Source of the DNA: an uncultured Candidatus Saccharibacteria bacterium
GTDB taxonomy: Bacteria > Patescibacteria > Saccharimonadia > Saccharimonadales > UBA1547
Direction: 5' to 3'
DNA length: 48,073 nucleotides
Assembly: GCA_946480535.1 (NCBI GenBank)
Contig: CAMLKA010000002.1
Location: 1 to 48,073, forward strand
This document shows, in pieces, positions 24,560-33,800 of this stretch (its first letter is position 1; each line of letters opens with the position of its first letter). A program made the position numbers and the translations under genes. The notes below the pieces were generated by a model. The model ran no database searches. It was not told where the DNA came from and saw only the letters and a list, made by a program, of their open reading frames with translations.

Positions 24560-25642
24560 ATGAGTCTTTCTATTGGTATCGTTGGCCTGCCAAATGTTGG
24601 CAAGTCGACACTTTTTAACGCGTTAACCGACAACAGTATTTTGGCGGCTAACTATCCTTTTGCAACTATTGAACCAAATACTGGTATTATTGCCGTGCCC
24701 GACGCACGACTTTCTGTGCTTCAAAAAATGTATTCAGCCGACAAGCTGATTCCTGCAACCGTCACCTTCGTAGATATCGCCGGCCTTGTTGCTGGTGCGA
24801 GCAAGGGTGAAGGGCTTGGCAATAAGTTCCTTGCGAATATCCGCGAGTGCGACGCCATTGCTCACGTGGTGCGCGCCTTCGAAGACCCTGATGTCACCCA
24901 CGTCAACGACCGTGTTGACCCCCTAGCTGACATGGAAATCATTAAAACCGAGCTGATTCTTGCCGACCTTCAATCTATTGAGCGTCACATCCCAAAGCTC
25001 GAACGTGAAGCAAAGGCCAATCCAAGCGCGCGTGGTCAAATTGAAGAGCTCAAGAAGCTGCAAACCGAACTTGAATCAGGCAGGCTTGCCGTTGAAGTTG
25101 AGGGCATTAGCACCGAGACCCTTCAAGGCCTTCAGCTTCTCAGTGCAAAACCAGTAATTTATGTGTTCAACGTTGATGAGTTCACCCTTGGAAACGATGC
25201 GCGAAAGCAAGAGCTTGCAGAACTCGTTGCCCCTGCCGATAGCGTGTTTATCTGTGCAAAGCTCGAGGAAGAACTGCGCGGCCTTACCGACGAGGATGCC
25301 GCCGAACTCCTTGAGTCATACGACGTGAGTGAATCAGGCTTGTCGCAACTTGCTCGTGTCGCCTACCACACACTCGGGCTCCAAAGCTACCTTACTGCTG
25401 GTCCAAAAGAAGTGCGCGCCTGGACAATCAAACAAGGCTCGACTGCCCCACAGGCAGCCGGCGTCATTCACACTGACTTTGAAAAGGGCTTCATTGCTGC
25501 ACAAATTGTTGATTACGATGACCTTATCGTGAACGGAAGTGAAGCTGCGGCCAAAGCGGCCGGCAAGGTACGCACTGAAGGGCGCGACTATATTATGCGT
25601 CCTGGCGACATTGTTGAGTTCCGCTTCAACGTGAGCAAATAA
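24560..25642 (+). CDS. ychF: ribosome-binding GTPase/ATPase YchF (OLA1)
   Basis: 360 aa, typical length. G1 [15 protein letters not shown]3 [19 protein letters not shown], altered G4 FNVDE (NxxE instead of NKxD, which gives ATP preference in this family), coiled coil around 140-190 and a C-terminal TGS domain ([22 protein letters not shown]). Cytoplasmic, acts on ribosomes. Only gene of its unit, between the pilus locus and the sortase pair. Confidence 0.96.
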   Translation: MSLSIGIVGLPNVGKSTLFNALTDNSILAANYPFATIEPNTGIIAVPDARLSVLQKMYSADKLIPATVTFVDIAGLVAGASKGEGLGNKFLANIRECDAIAHVVRAFEDPDVTHVNDRVDPLADMEIIKTELILADLQSIERHIPKLEREAKANPSARGQIEELKKLQTELESGRLAVEVEGISTETLQGLQLLSAKPVIYVFNVDEFTLGNDARKQELAELVAPADSVFICAKLEEELRGLTDEDAAELLESYDVSESGLSQLARVAYHTLGLQSYLTAGPKEVRAWTIKQGSTAPQAAGVIHTDFEKGFIAAQIVDYDDLIVNGSEAAAKAAGKVRTEGRDYIMRPGDIVEFRFNVSK

Positions 25643-25661
25643 ATATATCCAGAAATTGAAG

Positions 25662-25688
25662 AGGACCCGGCAAAGCCAGGTCCTTTTT
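25662..25688 (+). terminator. terminator of ychF
   Basis: AGGACC-c-GGC-aaa-GCC-a-GGTCCT followed by TTTTT. Confidence 0.85.
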
Positions 25689-25696
25689 CGTTCAAT

Positions 25697-25765
25697 CCAA
25701 GCCCTTTCTTCCCGCGGGCCGCTCCTTCGCTATAAGCTAGGGGGCGACCCGCGGGTGAAATGGGT
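25697..25765. repeat. GC-rich imperfect inverted repeat behind the sortase gene
   Basis: CCCGCGGGCCGCTCC (from 25713) faces GGGGGCGACCCGCGGG (ending near 25754), with weaker pairing outside (CCCTTTCTT / GAAATGGG). No T tract follows on either strand. It could be the end of the sortase transcript or a processing site. It lacks the core blocks of copies A and B. Confidence 0.6.
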
Positions 25766-25771
25766 TGAGAG

Positions 25772-26569
25772 TTACTTCTGCACGGCCGAAGACAGCTGGA
25801 AGACCAGCGCGCTGTTCTCCATTGTTTCTCCGGCGGCGTTGCGCTCACCACCACTGTTGCAGGTAATGAGCACAATGCGGCCAGGAACGACCGCCGTGAT
25901 GGTCTCGTTTTTCGGAAGCTCACCCTTACGGAGGTTAAAGCTCTCTTCCAGGACGTAGGTCAGGACCTCCGTCGGTGTTTCGATGACCATCGTGTCTCCA
26001 CGAACCAACATGTCATAGACGACCGAGCAAATGGCGGTGCCATCGGCATGGTCATGACAGTACAGGTACACGGTGTTCGCGGCCGAAGCCGTGAGCGCGC
26101 TTCCGACAGGATAGCGCATACCGTCAACGACCTGTGTATCCCAGACGATCTTATACGGATCCGAAGGCTCGAGCGCCTCATACGAGGCGACATTTCCCCC
26201 AGCATCCTTATACGTCTTCTGGACAAGTTCGTCGGGCTGCAGCTCCGTAATAGCTGCCTGCGTGATCCCCACCTCTTGCTTGGGAATCGTCAGGGTTGCC
26301 CCGGCGAACGTCCAGTCGGCCCACGAGGGGGCCGTCGGGGTTGGTGTTGGCGTTGGAGTAGGTGTCGGCGTAGGTGTTGCCGTAGCGGTAGGAGTGGGGG
26401 TCGGCGTCGCTACGGACGGCGACCCCTCACTCCCCTGTACCGATACCCAGGACGGAAGCAGGATGACTCCCACGACCGCGAGGGCGAGCACAGCGATTGC
26501 ACCGAGAACTCGGTCAACCCACCGCCACGGCTGACGCCGAGCGCGATGTGATGCCCGAGTCTCGAGCAT
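25772..26569 (-). CDS. sortase with TP-repeat stalk
   Basis: 265 aa. N-terminal membrane anchor at about 20-41, then a (TP)n/TPTATATP linker at about 55-80 and the sortase barrel. Catalytic residues: His172/174 in YLYCHDHADG and Cys237 in RIVLITCNSGGERN, with an Arg nearby (R243). GDTMVIETPTEVLTYVLEE is the usual sortase beta segment. It links proteins with a sorting signal to the cell envelope or to each other. Starts by 1-nt overlap (TGATG) with the surface protein, so the two form an operon; the upstream protein is the likely substrate, and the large Asp-box protein at 30881 another. GC-rich relative to neighbours. Confidence 0.88.
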   Translation of the reverse strand: MLETRASHRARRQPWRWVDRVLGAIAVLALAVVGVILLPSWVSVQGSEGSPSVATPTPTPTATATPTPTPTPTPTPTPTAPSWADWTFAGATLTIPKQEVGITQAAITELQPDELVQKTYKDAGGNVASYEALEPSDPYKIVWDTQVVDGMRYPVGSALTASAANTVYLYCHDHADGTAICSVVYDMLVRGDTMVIETPTEVLTYVLEESFNLRKGELPKNETITAVVPGRIVLITCNSGGERNAAGETMENSALVFQLSSAVQK

Positions 26570-27591
26570 CAGCGGTTCGAAGCCAGCCGACGGCGGACGA
26601 CGACTGCCGCGATCCCCAGGGCCACCGCGGCCCCGAGCGCTCCGAAGAGCACGACGGTCAGCGCGCGCGACGCGGACGACTGGATCTGGGAGCTGACACT
26701 GGCCGCCTCGGTCGTCTCGACCGTGGCGCCCTTCAGACCCTTCACGATGTCACCGGTCGCACCCGGACGCACGTTGTTCGTCCCGGGGACGGACGGCGCG
26801 GCCGGCTGCTGCGGCTGGGCCGCGGGCGGGTTCGAAGCGGGCGGGTTGTTGGCCGGCGGGTTGGTCGTCGGAGGCGTCACCGGCGGGTTGGTTCCCCCGT
26901 CGGTGGTGCACTCCTCGGTGACCACCAGTGCCGAGCCGGCGTACAGGCCGTTGAGCACGATCGCGAACTCGACCTCACCCACCGGCACGGGGCCGGTGAA
27001 CGAGAACTGGCCGCTGGCGTGCACGGTCTGCGTGCCCGACAGCTTCACGTCCTCGCCGTAGGTGACGTCGAGCGACGCCGGCGCGTTGCCCTCGGGGAGG
27101 ACGACGTTGACGTTGACGACCGCGTTGGGCGCACCCTTGATGCAGCCGAGCGACGAAGCCGTGATCGACTCGATCGACGGCGGGACCACCTCGGGTGCCT
27201 CGCAGCCCTCCCCGTCGGGAAGGGTCACGTTGACCGTCTGGTAGACGTTCTCGACCGAAGCCGCGTAGACGGCGACCGAGTAGGTGCCGTCCTCCAGGGC
27301 GATGAAGGTCGAGATGCCGTCCTGACCGGACTGGCCGGAATCGAGCGGCTCCTCGTACTGCGACGAGCCGTCGATCAGGACGCCGGCGACGGACGTGCCG
27401 GTGAGCGCGAACTGGGCGTCCACCTGGACACCCTGCGTCTCACCGTCACACGCGGCGGCGATGTTGATCGAGATCGCCTCGATGCCACCCTCGCTACCTC
27501 CGCCCGGATCGGCGTAGGCCGGGGCGGAAGCGAGGACGACCGCCGCGGTTGCGGCGGCTGCTCCGATGAGCAGGGAACGAATGCGGGACAT
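26569..27591 (-). CDS. secreted surface protein with C-terminal anchor, probable sortase substrate
   Basis: 340 aa, very GC-rich. Signal peptide MSRIRSLLIGAAAATAAVVLASAPAYA, cut before D28. Beta-rich repeats with cysteines follow (residues 40-220), then a Pro/Asn-rich stalk (PPTTNPPANNPPASNPP type, 225-260), and a C-terminal hydrophobic segment (TVVLFGALGAAVALGIAAVVV) with a basic tail RRRLASNR. No canonical LPxTG; RPGATG before the helix is a possible variant motif (inference). Codons end in C/G as in Actinobacteria. Ribosome site AGAGGTG; leader of about 110 nt. Confidence 0.85.
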   Translation of the reverse strand: MSRIRSLLIGAAAATAAVVLASAPAYADPGGGSEGGIEAISINIAAACDGETQGVQVDAQFALTGTSVAGVLIDGSSQYEEPLDSGQSGQDGISTFIALEDGTYSVAVYAASVENVYQTVNVTLPDGEGCEAPEVVPPSIESITASSLGCIKGAPNAVVNVNVVLPEGNAPASLDVTYGEDVKLSGTQTVHASGQFSFTGPVPVGEVEFAIVLNGLYAGSALVVTEECTTDGGTNPPVTPPTTNPPANNPPASNPPAAQPQQPAAPSVPGTNNVRPGATGDIVKGLKGATVETTEAASVSSQIQSSASRALTVVLFGALGAAVALGIAAVVVRRRLASNR

Positions 27592-27707
27592 CCCACACCT
27601 CTTTCTCTCTTGGATGAAGGCTTCCTACGGGAGGAAGGCCGTTGGGAACGAACGGTCACGATAGAGTGTCTTTATGCAAGACGCCCCCTCCCGTAACACT
27701 AGGGTGG

Positions 27708-27736
27708 ATTATATCATAAAAACCTTAAAAAGTAAA
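27708..27736 (-). promoter_or_regulatory. promoter of surface protein-sortase unit
   Basis: TTTACT, 17 bp, TATAAT on the minus strand, starting immediately behind the tlyA stop. Confidence 0.65.
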
Positions 27737-27739
27737 GAT

Positions 27740-28465
27740 TTAGAGCACTCGTAACAGATAGAACCGTTCGCGGTTCCCCTTTGATCCAGCCACTTCGCTA
27801 TCCCGCTTGTCTTGAATAACAAAAAAGTCTTTTGCCCAAAGCTCAAAATCTTTCAAGATCTGACGGCGAACCCCGTCATTTTTAATAATCCCCTTATTGG
27901 TTTGGTACTTCCCTGCCTCAAATTGCGGCTTCACCATTGCAACAATTTGCGTATCTTTGGTTGAAAGCTCACGGGCAATATGAGGGAGAATTTCACGAAG
28001 GCTAATAAATGACACGTCGATAACGACAATGTTTGGACGATCCGCTGCGGCAAGCATAAAGTCTCGAATGTCAGTTTTTTCATGGAGCTCGATTTTTTCG
28101 TTGTCGTGAAGACTTGGGTGAAGTTGGTCGGTTCCAACATCAACTGCGTACACTTTCGCAGCTCCGTTTTGAAGTGAATAATCAGTAAATCCACCCGTAC
28201 TGCTGCCGACATCAAGCACTACCATATCCTTGAAGCTGAGGCCAAGCAGCTTCGCAACACTGGCGAGCTTTAGCCCCGCCCTGCTGACGTATTGCTCGTT
28301 TGTATGAAGCTTAATATCCGACTGCTCGGTCACAAAATGGCCAGGCTTTGTGATTTCGCGGCCGTCAACCGTCACTTTCCCAAGCTTAATCCAACTCTCC
28401 GCCTGAGAGCGCGTTGGGACAAGTCCCCTACTGGTAAGTTCTGCGTCGAGTCGTCGCTTTGTCAT
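27740..28465 (-). CDS. tlyA: TlyA family rRNA 2'-O-methyltransferase
   Basis: 241 aa. S4 RNA-binding domain (1-60: RLDAELTSRGLVPTRSQAESWIKLGKVTVDG) and FtsJ-like SAM methyltransferase (DVGSSTGGFTD motif I, Lys in VKPQFEAGK). Expected to methylate ribose in 16S/23S rRNA; some homologues are called hemolysins, which is not implied here. Ribosome site AGGAAT. Start is 6 nt after the thpR stop, so cotranscribed. Confidence 0.93.
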   Translation of the reverse strand: MTKRRLDAELTSRGLVPTRSQAESWIKLGKVTVDGREITKPGHFVTEQSDIKLHTNEQYVSRAGLKLASVAKLLGLSFKDMVVLDVGSSTGGFTDYSLQNGAAKVYAVDVGTDQLHPSLHDNEKIELHEKTDIRDFMLAAADRPNIVVIDVSFISLREILPHIARELSTKDTQIVAMVKPQFEAGKYQTNKGIIKNDGVRRQILKDFELWAKDFFVIQDKRDSEVAGSKGNRERFYLLRVL

Positions 28466-28470
28466 AATTT

Positions 28471-28998
28471 CTATTCCTGTGACGCCTTAATAATACGTGC
28501 GTCCGTGCTCATTTCGGCACCCTTTAACCCTATTTTAGCAATAATCCGCCACGTGTCGGTTTGTCCAAGCTTCTCGGCGACAGAAAAGCCGCCAATCTCA
28601 ATACTGTCACCCGTTTCAAGCCGTGAATCGCCTTCTTTGATTGAGAAGTGCGGATTGTACGGAGTGCGAAATGTTTTCGAGTGTGGCAAATGGTGTAGCA
28701 CCGCCACGAGCTTTCGATGGACCGCCAAAAGCCGCTCGTTATGGACAAGTCGTTTTACGGGTATATCGCGGTTTTCACCAAAATAATCTGTCTCCCCTAC
28801 TGTTGCCATAAACGGCTCCATCGGGTTAATGTATTGGCGCATCTTTTCAGCATATTCCGGCTTAAATTGGGCGCTTACCGGTGGGAAATATGTCATATGT
28901 AATGGCCAATCCGCCTTATGAAATGTCTCACCCAATGCAATTGGCTCAACAAAAAACGCCGGGAGGAACTTTCCACCCTGCGTTTCTTGCTCAGCCAT
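28471..28998 (-). CDS. thpR: 2'-5' RNA ligase / RNA 2',3'-cyclic phosphodiesterase-like
   Basis: 175 aa. Two HxT/S motifs of the 2H family: LHMTYFPPV near residue 34 and NPHFSI near residue 117. These enzymes open 2',3'-cyclic phosphates or ligate 2'-5' RNA. The second motif has Ser, as often found. Starts 6 nt after the efp stop with GAAGGA 10 nt upstream. Confidence 0.8.
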   Translation of the reverse strand: MAEQETQGGKFLPAFFVEPIALGETFHKADWPLHMTYFPPVSAQFKPEYAEKMRQYINPMEPFMATVGETDYFGENRDIPVKRLVHNERLLAVHRKLVAVLHHLPHSKTFRTPYNPHFSIKEGDSRLETGDSIEIGGFSVAEKLGQTDTWRIIAKIGLKGAEMSTDARIIKASQE

Positions 28999-29004
28999 AC
29001 GAGG

Positions 29005-29574
29005 CTAGTCCTTCTTCCGTTCGCGGTATGCGCCGGTTTCTGTATCAACAGAAAGAACGTCCCCAACCTTGATGAATGCTGGAACCTTGATAACAAGGCC
29101 CGTTTCAAGGGTTGCGTCCTTAAGAACGCTACTGGTTGTATCACCCTTTACGACGTCTTCAGTGTAGGTTACTTCAAGGTAGAGGTTCTTTGGAAGCTCT
29201 ACGTTAATAACCGTCCCTTCAAAGAATTGCAGTGAAAGGTTGTCGCCTTCCTTAAGGTATGGTGCCGCGTCGGCACATACATCAGCAGGCAGTTGGAACT
29301 GCTCGAAGGTGTTTGGCTCCATAAAGTAGAAGTTATCAGCGTCTTTATAGAGGTATTGTACTGTTTGGTAGCTCACCTCTGCTGAATCAACTTTTTCCTG
29401 ACCCTTGTAGGTCTTTGGAATCACCGCACCGTCGATGAGGTTTTTTAGGCGAACGTTCACGATGCTTCCACCGCGTCCCATCACCTTTTGGTTGTAGTCT
29501 ATAACCTTAAAAGGCTTGCCGTCTATTTGGACGACAACGCCTTTCTTGAGGTCAGTTGGTTGCAACTGAGCCAT
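29005..29574 (-). CDS. efp: elongation factor P
   Basis: 189 aa, normal length. KOW-like N-terminal domain, two OB domains (C-terminal FEGTVINVELPKNLYLEVTYTED). It rescues ribosomes stalled on polyproline, relevant here because several neighbours have Pro-rich stalks. The tip residue of the loop that enters the P site is Arg34 (VMGRGG) instead of the modified Lys34 of E. coli type. Follows rpsR after 6 nt. Confidence 0.95.
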   Translation of the reverse strand: MAQLQPTDLKKGVVVQIDGKPFKVIDYNQKVMGRGGSIVNVRLKNLIDGAVIPKTYKGQEKVDSAEVSYQTVQYLYKDADNFYFMEPNTFEQFQLPADVCADAAPYLKEGDNLSLQFFEGTVINVELPKNLYLEVTYTEDVVKGDTTSSVLKDATLETGLVIKVPAFIKVGDVLSVDTETGAYRERKKD

Positions 29575-29580
29575 AATCGA

Positions 29581-29781
29581 TTACCCTTGTGCTACGAATG
29601 GTAGTAATGCAAGGTGACGAGCACGCTTGATAGCAACGGCGAGTTGACGTTGTTGCTTCGCGCTAAGGCCTGTCTTTCCTACTGGTTCGATTTGACCGTA
29701 GATGTTTACGTAACGCTGCAAAGTCTTTACATCTTTGTAGTCAAAGTATGCAGGCGTATCTTTCTTCATGCGTTTTGCCAT
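29581..29781 (-). CDS. rpsR: 30S ribosomal protein S18
   Basis: 66 aa. [20 protein letters not shown]...[26 protein letters not shown] is the full S18 core. Binds S6 and 16S rRNA. Ribosome site AGGAGAA at 7 nt. Third gene of rpsF-ssb-rpsR. Confidence 0.97.
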   Translation of the reverse strand: MAKRMKKDTPAYFDYKDVKTLQRYVNIYGQIEPVGKTGLSAKQQRQLAVAIKRARHLALLPFVAQG

Positions 29782-29818
29782 TATATTCTTCTCCTGTTCT
29801 TTCTAGCGCTCGGGCGAC

Positions 29819-30259
29819 CTAGAAAGGAATTTCGCTTAAATCAATTGGTTTGTCATCGATGTCTTCAATTACGACATCTTTTGAGGTGTTACGAGAGTTT
29901 GAGCTCGCAGCTGGTGCGCTTGAAGCACCTTCGCCACCATTAGGGCCATCGAGGAAGGTTACGTCGGTAGCAACAACTTCAATACGAGATTGCTTCTTAC
30001 CGGTTTCCTTGTCGTCCCAAGTATCTTGACGAAGACGACCCTGTACGAGTACACGGCGACCCTTCGCAAGGTACTGCATGACGAGCTCGCCAAGCTTTTC
30101 CCACGCGGTTACGTTAAAGAAATCTGCAGCGTCTTCTTGGCCACCGCGGTCAACTGCAATACTAAAGCTTGCAATTGTCTTACCCGTGGTAGTAGTGCGC
30201 TGTTCTGGATCGCGAGTAAGGCGTCCCATCAGAATTACTTGGTTAATGCTTCGTGCCAT
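29819..30259 (-). CDS. ssb: single-stranded DNA-binding protein
   Basis: 146 aa. OB fold: SINQVILMGRLTRDPEQRTT, FNVTAWEKLGELVMQYLAKGRRVLVQGRL; flexible Ser/Ala/Asn tail and acidic C-terminal tip DLSEIPF that recruits repair proteins. Ribosome site GAGGGGAG. Second gene in rpsF-ssb-rpsR. Confidence 0.97.
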   Translation of the reverse strand: MARSINQVILMGRLTRDPEQRTTTTGKTIASFSIAVDRGGQEDAADFFNVTAWEKLGELVMQYLAKGRRVLVQGRLRQDTWDDKETGKKQSRIEVVATDVTFLDGPNGGEGASSAPAASSNSRNTSKDVVIEDIDDKPIDLSEIPF

Positions 30260-30294
30260 GTTGTATACTCCCCTCTATCTCTCGTTGAAAAGCC

Positions 30295-30654
30295 TTAGGC
30301 TTCTTCTTTAGTTTCGTTGTCGTCTGAAGCTTCAGCTTTCTTAGCTTGCTCTGCAAGTGCAGCGCGACCCTTCGGGTCAACCTTTACCAAGAGGTAACGG
30401 ATAACTTCGTCGGTAATATTAAGTGTGTTGCTGATTTTGAGTGGTGCGTCTGCTGGAAGTTCGACATCCATGTATACGTACACTGCAAACTCTTCACGCT
30501 TGATTGCGTATTGGAGCTTCTTTTTACCCCAGTTGTCCTCACGGACGATGGTACCACCTGCGGTTGTAACGATGTCACGAACCTTAGCGAGTGGTGTTTC
30601 CAAATCTGCTTCGAGATCTGGGTGGATAAGAACGGTAAGTTCGTATTCCTTCAC
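30295..30654 (-). CDS. rpsF: 30S ribosomal protein S6
   Basis: 119 aa. YELTVLIHPDLEADLETPLAKV and RLxYAIKREEFAVYVYMDVELPA region, KISNTLNITDEVIRYLLVKVD; acidic tail ending DDNETKEEA. Start is GTG (30652-30654) behind AAAGGAG; an in-frame ATG further upstream has no S6-like sequence and no ribosome site. First gene of the operon. Confidence 0.96.
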   Translation of the reverse strand: MKEYELTVLIHPDLEADLETPLAKVRDIVTTAGGTIVREDNWGKKKLQYAIKREEFAVYVYMDVELPADAPLKISNTLNITDEVIRYLLVKVDPKGRAALAEQAKKAEASDDNETKEEA

Positions 30655-30777
30655 TAGTGTCTCCTTTTGGAATCTGTACGCAAGCCTAGTGCGGCCGCAG
30701 TAACAGATGCTTACCCTTATTCCATTTGTCACCTCGCGTTGAGAAATGACGGTAAGCTTGAGTTGATAACAGTGGTA

Positions 30778-30806
30778 ATTATACCGTAGATTGCCTTCTT
30801 TTGCAA
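30778..30806 (-). promoter_or_regulatory. promoter of rpsF-ssb-rpsR-efp operon
   Basis: TTGCAA, 17 bp, TATAAT on the minus strand. The leader is about 115 nt, long for this window, and could carry S6-S18 autoregulation known in other bacteria (inference). Confidence 0.7.
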
Positions 30807-30880
30807 GGAGGCTACCCCTTAGTATAGGTACCGAAGATTCATTAGTTCTTTAATTGACGCGCAAACCGCCAAAACAAGGC

Positions 30881-33800
30881 TTACGCTGCGTCGTCCGCTT
30901 CAATACGGCGGCGATATGCGTAGCGCACGCCAAACCCGATGAGCCCCAACACTACAAGCGCAAGAATCACCTGGCCAGCGTAGAAAGAAATCGCTCCATC
31001 ACCCTGGGCTGCAGTCGCGCCAAGAACGCCCGTATTTGGCGCTGTAGCACCGCCAGAGCCTCCCGAAGATGATTCGCCACCATCACCAGCGCCGCCTGGA
31101 GCACTCAGTGGTGTTGCGAATGCCCGTGCGTAATTGCTAAAGACAATTTCGTAGTTGCTCAGCGAGGCAATGCCCGTGATGTACACCGCGCGCCCTGAAG
31201 GCGTAAATGCTACCGATAAGTCATACGCTTCGTCGTCTGAAACCAGTAACTCGTCTTCAAACGCATCGCCATCCGTAGAGATCGCGAGGCTCGCCCAAGT
31301 CGCCCCACCGTCTTCAGTGTAGTAGCGTACGGTATTTGAGTTCGCAGAGAATCCGTAACGAGCAATGAATGACATATGCTGCTCGTCGTTCGAGGCATCA
31401 ACAAGCATAAGGCCACCAAATCCATCGATTGTTGAATTGTCGTACATGTCCGCCATCGGCAATGACTTCGGCATAGCCGCCATCGCGGAGGTCCACGTCG
31501 CACCTAAGTCTGTCGACTTATAGATTGGACCTGATGTATAGGCATACGTTGAAATATACGAAGTACCATCGTTCAGAATCAACACGTGCGCCATGTCACC
31601 TGCGTCTTGACCATCAGGTAAGGTAACGTTCGTCCACGTCTGTCCGTTATCGTCCGAAATCGCAACGCGTCGCGCGCCGCCCCATTCTGAAGCAATCATA
31701 TACTGTCCGTTGTCTGACATGTCTACCGTGTACCAGCGACCGCCGCCAATCGAGCTGAGCGTGCTCCAGGTTGCGCCACCGTCGCGCGAGATATAGAGCG
31801 TCGCGCCACTGAGCAGAATCGTCTGACCATCCTCTGAAATTTTCAGTTCATGTGGCGTTGCGGTTGATTGTGGAATGGTCGCCAGACCTGTCATTGGATT
31901 ACTTTGCCACGTCGCACCATCATCGGTGCTCGACTCTACCGCCCAGCCACTGACCGCACAAGAACCAGGGTCACCACAAGGATAGTAATCGTGGGCAAAC
32001 CAAATCGTCCCGTCGTCATTAGCATCAAGCGCGTAATCGGTGCTATCCACCACCCCGTCGGCAACAACACTCGAAATATCAATCACCGTCTTAGGCGCGA
32101 AGGTCCTTCCCCATGGCGTCCAGCCACCGTCAGCATTTTGCGCGCGCACCCTAAATTCGTACTGCACGCCGCCCGTCAAACCATTGACAGTGTAGCTCGT
32201 TGCAGTCGGTGCAATTGCCTGCGAAGCAGATGTCCACGTACTCGCGCCTGCCTGGCGGTACGAAACTTCTTGAGTAACAATCGTGTCCGATGGGTCGATG
32301 AGCGCCGGAAGCGTCCATGACACTGTTGCCGAATTAATGCCCGCCGTAGCAGAGACGCCTTGAATCGCCTGAGGGTTAAAGCCATACTTTGCAATTGCCA
32401 AGTATGCATCCTCGCGTGCCGCCAGGAAGGTGCTTCCATCTGCCGACATAAGGGTGTTTATGTCCCAGAAGTAATTAATGCCCTCAATGTTATCTTGTTT
32501 TACGAATGTCGCTCCACCGTCAATTGAGGTCAGGACAGTACCATCACCTCCACTTACCCCTATTCGCATACCGTCTTCGGACATCGAGAACTGTCCAACA
32601 TACCAGCTTCCATAGAAGTAGTTATAATTACCCCCTACGGAAACCGCAGAAGTACTGCGTGTCCAGTTCGCGCCGTTATTGGTTGAAACGTACGCGTAAC
32701 TTGAGCCCGAGTCAGAGGCGATGAGGCGCGTGCCATCCGGTGAAACGCTCGCACGCCAATCGCTCCCCCATACACCGGTGTATGCAGTAGAAATAATAGT
32801 GCTGATGTTCGTCCAGCTCGCTCCAGCGTTCGCCGTATACAGAAGAACGTCACTCGTCGTTGTTGCGGTCATCTTCTGGCCATCGTCTGAGATGCTCTGA
32901 ATTTCATTGAGGACATACGCCGTTGCCGGAAGTGTCCAGGTAGTACCGCTGTTCGCGCTTAACGTCGGCTTTCCGCTTGTATTGATGGTCGCCATAAATT
33001 GCCCATTACTGCTCACAAGAATCTTACGCAGTACGTTCTTCGACGCAGGACCTGTAATGGTCGCCCAGGTTGCTCCCCCATCTTGTGAGCGCAAGTAACA
33101 ATCGGTATTCGTTGACGTGCGGCCTGGCATAATAAAGGTCTGTCCATCCGCAGATACCGAAAGGTTCGTCGATGGCTCACCGTACAGCTTGTCTGGTGAA
33201 CATACTTGGAACGTGGCCGACATGCTGGCAATATTGTTTCCAAGAACATACTGCCAACTCGTACCATTATCAGTTGATCGAACCGGATAAATCCCCCCTG
33301 CATCCGACGTTTCGCCACCGTTCGAAATGATACCGTATATCGTTGAGCCGTCCTGCGAAAGCGTTACAGGCGTCACACCCGTCTTCTCGGCATGAAGGCT
33401 CCACGTTGCCCCACTATCGGTTGAGCGGAAATAGACACCCGAGTAATAGAACGACGTCAGAATAGAACCATTATTCGAAATTTGAAGGCTATTGTAGAGT
33501 TCAAAGTTGAACGGAATTGGCGTTGCTCTCTGCTGCCACGACACGCCGTCGTCAACCGATGACCACATGCTCTGACCACCATGAATATCGTTATGATCAA
33601 ACAGGTACATTTTAGTGCCGTCCTGGCTCATACGAATATTCGGATACCCAAGCCCGGCAGCGACAGGTCGTACATTCCAGGTTGTTCCACCATCTTTCGA
33701 AATCATCACCTGATAATTCGTAACTGTTTCGGTCATCCAGTCATAGGTGTCGTACGATCCCATGATAATGGTCTGGCCATCCTCTGACATCTGCGAAGTA

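Noticed and set aside
25697..25765. Third copy of the conserved-core element
   Set aside because: It is an inverted repeat, but none of the three core blocks is present.
26310..26420. CRISPR-like or minisatellite array in the sortase gene
   Set aside because: The short repeats are in frame and encode the TP-rich stalk.
26497..27696. Long plus-strand reading frame opposite the surface protein and sortase
   Set aside because: It is a GC-driven shadow: composition is Arg/Gly/Asp-rich without domains, while the minus strand has a signal peptide, stalk, TM anchor and sortase active site.
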